From NCBI GenBank assembly GCA_031119205.1, contig JAVHYF010000018.1:1-64000 (forward strand): DNA of 64,000 bases, in the 5' to 3' direction. Both the position numbers and the translations under genes were made by a program. Below the pieces are notes generated by a model, which was not told where the DNA came from, did not search any database, and saw only the letters and a list, made by a program, of their open reading frames with translations. Source of the stretch: Moraxellaceae bacterium. GTDB lineage: Bacteria; Pseudomonadota; Gammaproteobacteria; Burkholderiales; Rhodocyclaceae. This document shows positions 18,260 through 26,188 of the stretch, one piece after another (position 1 is the first letter of the stretch; the number at the start of each line of letters is the position of its first letter).

Positions 18260-18880
18260 ATGCGCATTCCGTCCTTCCTCCGCACCCTGCTTGTCGTTGT
18301 CGGCCTGACCAGCCTGCTCAGCGGCTGTGGCTACAACCAGATCCAGGCCAATGACGAGGCGGTGAAATCGTCCTGGGCCGAAGTGCTCAACCAGTACAAG
18401 CGTCGCGCGGACCTGGTGCCCAACCTGGTGAACGTGGTGAAGGGCTATGCCGACCACGAGAAGGAAGTGCTGACCCGCGTCACCGAGGCGCGCGCCAGCG
18501 TCGGTAGCCTGCAGGTGACGCCGGAAACGCTGAACGACCCGGCCGCGATGGAGCGCTTCCAGCAGGCGCAGGCTTCGCTGACCAGCGCGCTGTCGCGTCT
18601 GCTGGTGGTGTCGGAGAACTACCCCAACCTGAAGGCGGACGCGAACTTCCGCGACCTGCAGGCGCAGCTGGAAGGCACCGAGAACCGCATCACCGTGGCC
18701 CGCAACCGCTACATCCAGACGGTGCAGACCTACAACGTGCACGTGCGCAGCTTCCCCACCAACCTGACGGCGAAGATGTTCGGCTACGAGGTGAAGCCCA
18801 GCTTCACGGTGGAGAACGAGAAGGCCATCTCGGACGCGCCGAAGGTGGACTTCGGCGGCAGCAACAGCGGTGGCAAGTAA
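18260..18880 (+). CDS. lemA: LemA family lipoprotein
   Basis: 206 residues. The start at 18260 has an AGGAG site directly upstream and gives a lipoprotein signal ending in LLSGC (Cys23). The mature part is the helical LemA bundle: SSWAEVLNQYKRRADLVPNLV, then RVTEARASV, SRLLVVSENYPNLKA and GTENRITVARNRY are conserved stretches. LemA proteins are envelope-anchored; their function is poorly known. The gene begins a tight cluster with two TPM-domain genes, a combination found in many bacteria, which suggests they act together at the membrane. Confidence 0.93.
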   Translation: MRIPSFLRTLLVVVGLTSLLSGCGYNQIQANDEAVKSSWAEVLNQYKRRADLVPNLVNVVKGYADHEKEVLTRVTEARASVGSLQVTPETLNDPAAMERFQQAQASLTSALSRLLVVSENYPNLKADANFRDLQAQLEGTENRITVARNRYIQTVQTYNVHVRSFPTNLTAKMFGYEVKPSFTVENEKAISDAPKVDFGGSNSGGK

Positions 18881-18886
18881 GTAGTG

Positions 18887-19723
18887 ATGTCCATGCCGCG
18901 CGGTCTGCGGGCCGCCATCTTTGTCGTTTGCGGATTGCTGCCCGGCCTGGCCGTCACGACGCCGGCACACGCTCAGGCTCAGGTGCAAGGACTCGCCGCG
19001 ATTCCGCCGCTCACCGCCCGCGTTACCGACACCACCGGCACACTGAAACCGGATGAGCGCAACGATCTGGAGGCCCGCCTCGCGGCCATCGAGCAGCAGG
19101 GCGGCAGCCAGGTGGCGGTGCTGGTGGTGCCGAGCACGCAGCCGGAAGACCTCGCGGCCTATGGCATCCGCGTGGCGGACGCCTGGAAAGTCGGCCGCAA
19201 GAGCGTCGATGACGGCGTGATCCTCATCGTCGCCACCCAGGACCGCAAGCTGCGCCTCGAAGTGGGGCGTGGCCTGGAAGGCGCGATCCCGGACGCCATC
19301 GCCAAACGCATCATCGCCGAGACCATCGCGCCGCATTTCCAGCGCGGAGACTTCCATGCCGGTATCGCTGCCGGCATCGAGCGGATTGCCGCGCGCATCG
19401 GTGGTGAGGCACTGCCGCCGCTGGACCGGAAGGGGCAGGGGGGTGAGGCCGGCCTGCCGATGTCGCTGTCCGCCCTGTTCTTCATCATCGTCATCATCGT
19501 GATGGCCCTGCGTGGTGCGCGGCGACGCAGCTACTACGCATCGCAGGGCGGTGGCTTCGGAAGCGGTGTCGCCACCGGCGTGTTGCTGGATGTGCTGTCT
19601 CAGGCGGCCCGCCATCGTGGCGGCGGCGGAGGTTTCGGAGGCGGCGGTGGCTTCGGTGGTGGTGGAGGCTGGGGCGGCGGAGGTGGTGGTTTCGGTGGCG
19701 GCGGCGCCTCGGGGGACTGGTGA
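18887..19723 (+). CDS. TPM-domain (YgcG family) protein with glycine-rich tail
   Basis: 278 residues from the ATG at 18887. A signal peptide ends near AHA (residues 27-29). The TPM domain follows (about 40-165): VTDTTGTLKPDER, GSQVAVLVVPSTQPEDL, DDGVILIVATQDRKLRLEVGRGLEGAIPD. One membrane helix (SALFFIIVIIVMAL, about 196-209) leads to a tail made almost wholly of Gly and Phe, with FGGGGG-type repeats. Domains of this type act as phosphatases in plants and in PSII assembly; bacterial roles are unclear. The stop overlaps the next start by one base. The TPM domain should face the periplasm. Confidence 0.88.
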   Translation: MSMPRGLRAAIFVVCGLLPGLAVTTPAHAQAQVQGLAAIPPLTARVTDTTGTLKPDERNDLEARLAAIEQQGGSQVAVLVVPSTQPEDLAAYGIRVADAWKVGRKSVDDGVILIVATQDRKLRLEVGRGLEGAIPDAIAKRIIAETIAPHFQRGDFHAGIAAGIERIAARIGGEALPPLDRKGQGGEAGLPMSLSALFFIIVIIVMALRGARRRSYYASQGGGFGSGVATGVLLDVLSQAARHRGGGGGFGGGGGFGGGGGWGGGGGGFGGGGASGDW

Positions 19724-20226
19724 TGAAGATGAACCGACTGCAGCGCCTCTACCGCCACCTGTGGGGCGGCGAGCGCGAAGCGCGCAAGGTCTTTCCGCCA
19801 TCCGTCCTCAATGAGGTGGAGGCACATGTCGCCACTTCAGAACGCCAGCACCGCGGCGAGCTGCGGGTGGTCATCGAAGGCGGCCTCGGCTGGGCCGGCG
19901 CCCGTGGCGTGGATTCGCGTGCCCGTGCGCTGACACTCTTCGCGCAGACCGGCGTGTGGGACACGCACGAGAATTCCGGCGTGCTGATCTACCTGCTGAT
20001 GGCGGAACACCGCCTGGAGGTGTTGGCGGATCGCGGCATCGACGCCCATGTGCCGGCCGAGGCCTGGCAGCGGTTGGTCAGCGAAGCGACCAGCCATTTC
20101 CGCGGCGGGCGCGGTGAGGCCGGGCTGGTGCAGTTGATCGACGCCATCACCGCGCTGCTTGCCGAGCACTTCCCGGCCGGCGAGCGCAATCCAGACGAAC
20201 TGGGCAACCGACCACTGCGTTTGTAG
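19723..20226 (+). CDS. TPM-domain protein without signal peptide
   Basis: 167 residues starting at the ATG that shares one base with the preceding stop (TGATG). It carries the second type of TPM domain, found beside LemA and YgcG-like genes: FPPSVLNEVEAHVATSERQHRGELRVVIE, then ALTLFAQTGVWDTHENSGVLIYLL and HRLEVLADRGIDA. No signal peptide or obvious membrane helix is seen, so it may be cytoplasmic or associate with the membrane through partners. Translational coupling with the upstream gene supports joint function with LemA and the secreted TPM protein. Confidence 0.87.
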   Translation: MKMNRLQRLYRHLWGGEREARKVFPPSVLNEVEAHVATSERQHRGELRVVIEGGLGWAGARGVDSRARALTLFAQTGVWDTHENSGVLIYLLMAEHRLEVLADRGIDAHVPAEAWQRLVSEATSHFRGGRGEAGLVQLIDAITALLAEHFPAGERNPDELGNRPLRL

Positions 20227-20437
20227 TGAGCCAGCAGGTTTCCGGCTGTTCCCGGCGGCCGTTCTGGTACACGGCACGACAGTCACCGTGATGCATGGCG
20301 CTCATCCGGCCATGCCGCTGTCGCGGCCGGGTGGTCCCTGACTACACTGGACCTTGCGTGCCAGCTTCGCGTCGGTGCCGTCGAGCCGCGGTAGCGCCGT
20401 TGTAGAACTTTCCCGCCCCGCGGCCGGTCTTCCGCAC

Positions 20438-21376
20438 ATGCCTTTCCTGCGCCCCATGCTCCGTCGCCTGTTCCGCTCTCTGTCCCCGTATCTGTCACCG
20501 TTCCGTGTCGTCATCCTGCTGGGGCTGGCCGGTGCCATTTCTGCAGGCTGCGTCAGCCTGGAGGAGCAGCAGCGCAAGTGGATCTTCCAGCCCAGCCGCG
20601 ATGCCTGGCGTGGCGGCATGGCGGCGGCCGAGGGCATGCAGGACATCTGGATCGAATTCGATTCGCGCGTCGACAACGCACCGGCGAAGCTGCATGCCCT
20701 GTGGCACCCGGCCGATCGCGCAGACGCGCCGGTGCTGCTGTATTTGCATGGTGCCCGCTGGGACGTGCGCGGCAGTGCCGGGCGCATGCGCCGCATGCAG
20801 GAGCTGGGTTTCTCCGTGCTGGGCGTCGACTACCGGGGCTTCGGCCGCAGCAGCGGCGAACTGCCTTCCGAAGACAGTGCCTACGAGGATGCACGCCAGG
20901 CCTGGGCCTGGCTGGCGAAGAATTACCCCGACCGCCCGCGCTACGTGTTCGGCCATTCGCTGGGCGGCGCCATCGCCATCGATCTCGCGGCCAGCATGGA
21001 TGATCTCGACGGCCTCATCGTGGAAGGCACCTTCACCTCGATTCCCGCGGTGGTCAGCTCCTTCAAATGGGGCTGGCTGCCAGTGTCGCCGCTGATCACC
21101 CAGCGCTTCGATTCCGCCAGCAAGATCGCCAGGGTGAAGGCGCCGGTCCTGATCGTGCATGGTGGCAATGACAGCCTGATCGCACCCGCGCTGGGTCAGG
21201 CGTTGTACGACGCCGCACCGGCGCGCAAGAAGTGGCTGCTGGTGGAAGGCGGCTCTCACCACAGCACCAACACCATCGGCCACAGCCAGTACCGTGACGC
21301 GATTGCCGAGCTGTTCGGCTGGCCGGCTGCGGCCGCCGCCGCGATGGGTACGCCGCCCGGCGCGATCCTCCGCTGA
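20438..21376 (+). CDS. Alpha/beta hydrolase, probable lipoprotein
   Basis: 312 residues from the chosen start MPFLRPML; the frame is open to 20354. The N-terminus has a hydrophobic stretch ending ISAGC, a plausible lipobox (Cys38), so the enzyme may be anchored in the envelope. The hydrolase core has LLYLHGARWDVRG (oxyanion region), GVDYRGFGRSSG, the nucleophile elbow GHSLGG, the acid in HGGNDSLI and the base in GGSHHS. It resembles the BEM46/YqkD group of serine hydrolases. Substrate unknown. It stands alone between the TPM cluster and the Hsp70 gene. Confidence 0.82.
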   Translation: MPFLRPMLRRLFRSLSPYLSPFRVVILLGLAGAISAGCVSLEEQQRKWIFQPSRDAWRGGMAAAEGMQDIWIEFDSRVDNAPAKLHALWHPADRADAPVLLYLHGARWDVRGSAGRMRRMQELGFSVLGVDYRGFGRSSGELPSEDSAYEDARQAWAWLAKNYPDRPRYVFGHSLGGAIAIDLAASMDDLDGLIVEGTFTSIPAVVSSFKWGWLPVSPLITQRFDSASKIARVKAPVLIVHGGNDSLIAPALGQALYDAAPARKKWLLVEGGSHHSTNTIGHSQYRDAIAELFGWPAAAAAAMGTPPGAILR

Positions 21377-21427
21377 GGCGCAAAGGGCGCTCAGCACAGC
21401 ATGTCGGCTTGTTACTACCTGCCGGAT

Positions 21428-21457
21428 CCCGAGTTTCCCTGAGGCGCCCGAGTTTCC
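21428..21457. repeat. Pair of direct repeats upstream of the Hsp70-like gene
   Basis: CCCGAGTTTCC occurs at 21428-21438 and 21447-21457, 19 bases start to start, close to two helical turns. It lies about 105 bases before the downstream ATG, with TTGACC at 21459-21464 just after, so it could be an operator. Confidence 0.35.
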
Positions 21458-21562
21458 GATTGACCCCTGCTGCGGCCCGCGCTTAAGCTTGCCGCCCTTT
21501 TTTCCGCGGCGCCTCACGAGGGTGTCCGCGGCTGCCCCGGTTCCTGCTTCCTCCCCACGATC

Positions 21563-22822
21563 ATGAGTCTGTCCGCCTGCGGTATCGACTTCGGTACCTC
21601 CAATTCCACCGTTGCCATCCGCGATGCCGGCGATGCGCATGCGCACCTGCTGCCCCTGGAAGACGGCAAGCACACGCTGCCCTCGGCCGTGTTCTTCAAC
21701 CTCGACGAAGACTCCCTAAGCTTCGGCCGCGCCGCGCTGGCGGAATACCTGGAAGGCTATGACGGCCGCCTCATGCGGGCCATGAAGAGCCTCTTGGGCA
21801 GCGGCCTGATGGATGCCGGCACCGAAGTCGGCGGCCGCCACCTGTCCTTCCGCAACCTGATCGGCTGCTTCATCGGCGAGGTGAAGAAGCGCGCCGAACG
21901 CGAAGCACAGCGCAACTTCGACGCCGTGGTGGTAGGTCGCCCGGTGCGTTTCGTCGACGACGATAGCGAAGCCGATCAGCTGGCCCAGGACACGCTGCAA
22001 CAGATCGTCGCCGGCCTCGGCTTCCGCGAGGTGAGTTTCCAGTTCGAACCGCTGGCCGCTGCGCACGCCTACGAGCAGGGCATCTCGCGCGAAGAGCTGG
22101 TGCTGGTGGTGGACATCGGCGGCGGTACCTCCGACTTCTCGCTGATCCGCCTGTCGCCCGAACGACGCGGGCAGGCCGACCGCAGCAGCGACCTACTGGG
22201 CAACAGCGGCGTGCACGTCGGCGGCACCGACTTCGACAAACGCCTGTCACTCGCCGGCGTCATGCCGGAGCTCGGCATGGGCAGCCTGCTGAAGAACGGC
22301 GCTTCTTTTCCCAACAGCGTGTTCTTCCTGCTCGCCACCTGGCACACCATCAATCAGGTGTACGCCCGCAAGTTCTGGCGCAGCTTCCTCGACATCGCGC
22401 CCAGCGTCGCCGACAGCCGCCGCTTCGACCGCCTGCTGAGCGTGGTGAACAAGCACGCCGGCCACCAGCTGGCCATGCAGGTGGAGGCCGCCAAGATCGA
22501 ACTCTCCGCCGTGCCGCAAGCCGTGCTGGCGCTGGACGAAGCCGAGGAGGGCCTGCGCATAGCCCTGTCCCGCAGCGACTTCGAAGCCGCCATCGACAGC
22601 GAAGTGGCCCGCGTCTGCGCGTCGGCGCAGCAATGCCTGGACCAGGCCGGCGTCTCCGCCGACAAACTCGACACCCTGTTCTTCACCGGCGGCGGCTCCG
22701 CCGTGCCGGCGTTGCGTGAAGCGCTGGCTCGCCAGTTCCCCGCTGCGCGTGCGGTGGAAGGCGACCTGGAAGGGGCGGTGGGTTGCGGGTTGGCGGTGGT
22801 GGCGCGGCAGCGGTACGCCTGA
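21563..22822 (+). CDS. yegD: Hsp70 family protein, YegD type
   Basis: 419 residues, lacking the substrate-binding half of DnaK, as is usual for YegD. Actin-fold ATPase motifs: phosphate-1 CGIDFGTSNSTVA (residues 6-18), phosphate-2 VVDIGGGTSDFSLIRL, and the adenosine motif FFTGGGSAVPAL near the C-terminus. GRPVRFVDDD and GFREVSFQFEPLAAAHAYE are YegD-like. Its role is unknown; it is presumed a specialised chaperone or ATPase without peptide-binding domain. No J-domain or exchange-factor gene is nearby. The gene is flanked upstream by a direct repeat and downstream by a cluster of short dyads. Confidence 0.9.
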   Translation: MSLSACGIDFGTSNSTVAIRDAGDAHAHLLPLEDGKHTLPSAVFFNLDEDSLSFGRAALAEYLEGYDGRLMRAMKSLLGSGLMDAGTEVGGRHLSFRNLIGCFIGEVKKRAEREAQRNFDAVVVGRPVRFVDDDSEADQLAQDTLQQIVAGLGFREVSFQFEPLAAAHAYEQGISREELVLVVDIGGGTSDFSLIRLSPERRGQADRSSDLLGNSGVHVGGTDFDKRLSLAGVMPELGMGSLLKNGASFPNSVFFLLATWHTINQVYARKFWRSFLDIAPSVADSRRFDRLLSVVNKHAGHQLAMQVEAAKIELSAVPQAVLALDEAEEGLRIALSRSDFEAAIDSEVARVCASAQQCLDQAGVSADKLDTLFFTGGGSAVPALREALARQFPAARAVEGDLEGAVGCGLAVVARQRYA

Positions 22823-23001
22823 GGGTTGCGCCACGGCAGGAAGGTAGTCCGGATGCAGCAACGCGGAGTCCGGGGGAAATGGCGCAATGGATTCCGGCTT
22901 GCGCCTTCATCTGGGCTGACACAGATACCGCGTGGATTCACAGGGTAACTAGAGGGGGCGCCACGATCTCCCGCTGACCATTCTTTTGCCACGGAGCCTA
23001 C
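22823..23001. repeat. Intergenic cluster of short REP-like dyads
   Basis: No gene is seen. CCGGA (22849-22853) with TCCGG (22869-22873) forms a dyad of the common CCGGAT...ATCCGG kind. GGCGCAA (22881-22887) pairs perfectly with TTGCGCC at 22899-22905 and also with TTGCGCC at 22826-22832, giving alternative hairpins after the yegD stop. Confidence 0.45.
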
Positions 23002-23181
23002 CTAGCCCTTTGCATAGAAAATCGCGGCAACAATAGCCACGATCCAACATGCGACAAACCCCCAGTAGTCATAAGGCTTCACGTCGGCCACGTGCCCAAT
23101 GTTGATGACTGCTATCCCCGTGATGACGGCGCCAATAAACCATCGAAACGCTTTTGCTTGACGCGGACTTTTCCAGGGCAT
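23002..23181 (-). CDS. Possible small two-helix membrane protein, lower GC
   Basis: 59 residues from the ATG at 23181 (MPWKSPRQAK); the frame could extend to 80 residues from 23244. After a basic start there are two hydrophobic segments, FIGAVITGIAVINIG and YWGFVACWIVAIVAAIFYA, joined by a polar loop, so a two-helix membrane protein is plausible. I recognise no family. The surrounding 400 bases are visibly poorer in G+C than the rest of the window and flanked by REP-like dyads, which suggests recent arrival. A chance reading frame remains possible. Confidence 0.4.
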   Translation of the reverse strand: MPWKSPRQAKAFRWFIGAVITGIAVINIGHVADVKPYDYWGFVACWIVAIVAAIFYAKG

Positions 23182-23371
23182 GCCAGTTAACGGCGCTATA
23201 TGAATGCTTAAGAGCGAATGAGGTGGCAGAGCCAACCAGATCAACTTCTTCGTTGCAGCCTGACACTGCTCTCATTCTTGCTGCGGTTGGTCGCCTTCAG
23301 GTAGCGAACCTGCTATCCGGATTCATTCGGCTGCTGTGCCGTCGAGTCAGCGATCGGCAGCGTACGCAGGC

Positions 23372-23983
23372 CTACTGCCCCGGCTTGTAATGCGCCAGCA
23401 GCTGCGACAGATCCACCGCCGAGCGCACGCCCATCTTGTCGAAGATGCGGGCGCGGTGGACTTCCACGGTGCGCATGGAGATGTCGAGGTCGTCGGCGAT
23501 CTGTTTGTTGAGGCGGCCTTCGAGGATGAGGTCCATGACCTCGCGTTCGCGTGGCGTCAGTGTTTCCAGCCGGGCCTGCACGCCTGCTTCCAGGGCCTGG
23601 CTGGCGCGGTGGCGGGCATGCATGTCCATGGCGCCGATGACGACGTCCACCAGTTCGTTGTCGTTGAAGGGCTTCTCGATGAAGTGGTAGGCGCCCTGGC
23701 GCAGGGCGGCGACAGCCATCGGCACGTCGCCGTGGCCGGTGAGGAAGATGACCGGCATGCTGCATTCGCGGCTGCGCAGCTGCTCGAAGCAGGTCAGGCC
23801 GTTCATGCCTTCCATGCGGATGTCGAGCACGATGCAGCCGCTCATGTGGTTGCTGTAGTCGGCCAGGAAGTCTTCGGCGCTGGCCCACTGAGCGGTGGCG
23901 ATGCTGCGTGACTTGAACAGCCAGCCGAGTGCGTCCCGGATCGCTTCGTCGTCGTCGATGAGGTGCACCATCGCTTCAGTCAT
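23372..23983 (-). CDS. Two-component response regulator, FixJ/DctR type (LuxR-like HTH)
   Basis: 203 residues from MTEAMVHL; an ATG four codons upstream (23995) and one at 23971 are alternatives, and the first two overlap the kinase stop. The receiver domain has the acidic pair in IDDDEA, the phospho-acceptor D54 in VLDIRM, then LTGHGD and the Lys in FIEKPF. The C-terminal HTH of the LuxR/FixJ group reads LTPREREVMDLILEGRLNKQIA, followed by MRTVEVHRARI. Position next to a periplasmic-sensing kinase and carboxylate transporter genes suggests that it activates dctP and/or tctCBA, as TtrR/DctR-like regulators do; the target is inferred. Confidence 0.92.
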   Translation of the reverse strand: MTEAMVHLIDDDEAIRDALGWLFKSRSIATAQWASAEDFLADYSNHMSGCIVLDIRMEGMNGLTCFEQLRSRECSMPVIFLTGHGDVPMAVAALRQGAYHFIEKPFNDNELVDVVIGAMDMHARHRASQALEAGVQARLETLTPREREVMDLILEGRLNKQIADDLDISMRTVEVHRARIFDKMGVRSAVDLSQLLAHYKPGQ

Positions 23984-26018
23984 TGTGTCGGCCATTCCTG
24001 TCGTCCTCCGCTACGGCAAGTGCTTCGTCTTCTTGGGGTTCTGCTTCCGGGGCGACCGGAATCTGCAGGTGGAACGCGGTGCCGTGCGGTTCGACGGCTT
24101 CGAACCACAGGCGTCCATGATGTTGTTCGGCAATGGAGCGGCAGATCTTGAGCCCCATGCCCATTCCGTCGGACTTCGTCGTGAAGAAGGAGTCGAACAG
24201 TTTGTCGGCGATCTCGGCCGGCACGCCGCTGCCGCGGTCGATGACGGTCATGCGCACGCGGTCTTCTATCTGCTCGCTGCGCAGGGTGAGCACGCGGTCG
24301 TTGACCGGTAGTTCCTGCATGGCGTCCATGCCGTTGCGGATGAGGTTCACCAGCAACTGCTCGATCATCACCGGGTCCGCCTCGATGGGGGGCAGGGTGG
24401 TGGCGAGTTCGAGCTGCAGGCGCACGCTGCGTTTGCGGGCGTCGGTCTCCACCAGGCCGCTGGCCTCCACCATGATCTGGTTGGCGTCGACGCGCTCGCG
24501 CTTCGGTTCGCTGCGGCGGACGAAGGCATAGACGCGGCGGATGATGCGGCCGGCGCGCTGGGCCTGGTGGTTGATCTTGCCGAGCACGGTGCCGATTTCG
24601 GACAGGCTGCCGCGGCCGGATTCCAGCGCGTTGAGGCAGCCGGCGCTGTAACTGGAGATGGCGGACAGCGGCTGGTTGATTTCGTGGGCGAGCGAGGAGG
24701 CCATTTCGCCCATGGTGACGAGGCGGCCGGTGGCTTCCAGGCGTTCCTGCTGGCTGCGTGCCAGCGCCTCGGCGCGGCGACGCTCGGTGACGTCGAGCAC
24801 CGAGCCCATCCAGCCGGCGTGCTTGCCGTTGGCATCGATGAGCGGCGCCTCGACGAGCAGGATGTCGAGGATGGTGCCGTCCTTGCGGCGGTAGCGCACC
24901 TCGACGCCGTCCGTGGCTTCCTTGCCGGCGAGGATGCGGTCGTGCACCGCCTGGGTGTATTCCATTTCTTCCGGCACCCAGTAGGCCATCGGCGCCTGCA
25001 TGCCGATGAGCTCTTCGGTGGTGTAGCCGACCATCTTGCAGAAGGCGGCATTCACGTAGGTGGTGCGGCCGTTGAGGTCGCGTGCGCGGATGCCGACCAG
25101 CATGGAGTCTTCCATCGCGAGGCGGAAGGCGTGTTCGGCGCGTAACTCGGTCTGCGTGTTGTTGAGGCGGATGAGCTGGCGGCGCAGCATCCACAGGCTC
25201 CACAGCATGATGACCCCGAATGCGGCAATACCACCGACCAGCAGGTTGGGGGTGGTCTCGCTGGGGACTTCGTAGGCTTCGACGTGAAGGGTCACTTCGC
25301 CGCCCGGCGGCTCCATCGTCACGTCATAGGTCAGCGAAGGGTCGACGGCGTCCACCTTGGAGCGACTGGCCAGCTCGTTGCCACGGCCGTCGTGGATGCT
25401 GATGCGGTAGCGCTCGGCGAACCACCAGGGCACCTGCTGGGCCAGCACTTTCGCCAGCGAGTATTCGGCGACTACAAAGCCGGTGAGGCGGTTGTCGTCG
25501 TAACCCGGCACCACGGTGGCCAGGGCCCAGGAGCCGTCGTCGGAACGGTAGGGCGTGGAGTAGGCCGTTTTGGACAGGGTGCGCGCGCGGCGCACGGTTT
25601 CCTCGATGGCGGGTACGGAATTGTTCTCGCCGCGCGGTGGCACGGCCAGGCGCATGGCGCCGGCGATGTCCAGCCAGGTGGCCGAGGTAAGGCCGGTGTC
25701 GCTTTGCAGCAACTGCCGGACGCGGGCGCGGCTGTCGTCGCTCAGCTGGTCGTCGGACATCAGCGCAGTGGCCATGGGCGAGAGCAGGGATTCCACTGAT
25801 TCGAAGTGGCGGTGGAGGTTCTGTTCTATCCACAGCACGTCGCTGATCAGCTTGGAGCGCAGCTCTTCCCGCTCGGCACGCAGCCCCAGCCAGACGAAAA
25901 CCAGCAGGCAGGCTGCCAGCAGGGCCATGGACAGGTAGGGCAGACGCCAGTACCAGGCCTGCATGCGGCTTTCGGGCGGCAGGGTGGGGGCGGTAAGGCT
26001 GGAACGGGCGACTCGCAT
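23976..26018 (-). CDS. Sensor histidine kinase, DctS-like, with PAS domain
   Basis: 680 residues from the ATG at 26018. Layout: membrane helix at about 28-46 (LSMALLAACLLVFVWLGL), a periplasmic sensor of about 220 residues, a second helix near 270-290, a PAS domain (about 310-420, with GRTTYVNAAFCKMVGYTTEELIG and a PAC-like tail), a dimerisation domain with the phospho-His in SSLAHEINQPLSAISS near residue 443, and an ATPase domain with NLIRNGMDAM (N box), DRGSGVP and GMGMGLKICRSI. This matches the DctS/DctB layout of kinases sensing extracellular dicarboxylates. It overlaps its response regulator and is divergent from dctP. Confidence 0.92.
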   Translation of the reverse strand: MRVARSSLTAPTLPPESRMQAWYWRLPYLSMALLAACLLVFVWLGLRAEREELRSKLISDVLWIEQNLHRHFESVESLLSPMATALMSDDQLSDDSRARVRQLLQSDTGLTSATWLDIAGAMRLAVPPRGENNSVPAIEETVRRARTLSKTAYSTPYRSDDGSWALATVVPGYDDNRLTGFVVAEYSLAKVLAQQVPWWFAERYRISIHDGRGNELASRSKVDAVDPSLTYDVTMEPPGGEVTLHVEAYEVPSETTPNLLVGGIAAFGVIMLWSLWMLRRQLIRLNNTQTELRAEHAFRLAMEDSMLVGIRARDLNGRTTYVNAAFCKMVGYTTEELIGMQAPMAYWVPEEMEYTQAVHDRILAGKEATDGVEVRYRRKDGTILDILLVEAPLIDANGKHAGWMGSVLDVTERRRAEALARSQQERLEATGRLVTMGEMASSLAHEINQPLSAISSYSAGCLNALESGRGSLSEIGTVLGKINHQAQRAGRIIRRVYAFVRRSEPKRERVDANQIMVEASGLVETDARKRSVRLQLELATTLPPIEADPVMIEQLLVNLIRNGMDAMQELPVNDRVLTLRSEQIEDRVRMTVIDRGSGVPAEIADKLFDSFFTTKSDGMGMGLKICRSIAEQHHGRLWFEAVEPHGTAFHLQIPVAPEAEPQEDEALAVAEDDRNGRHND

Positions 26019-26188
26019 AGTGGCCGCGATGGTAGCGCGCCCCGCGCCTGCCGTGCTGCTCCGCACTGTGCGACTTCGCTCAGGGTTTACGGGAGTTCCA
26101 CAATGGTTTGCAGTTCAGGCGCGGGGTTGAATGGGATTCGTCGTTGTCAGCCGTGCTGCTCTCTGTTCCCGATTCGCGTTCCCGATTC

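Noticed and set aside
23002-23371. Integron cassette or attC site around the small low-GC gene
   Set aside because: GTTAAC words occur, but no attC-like core sites with the right consensus and fold could be found, and no integrase is near.
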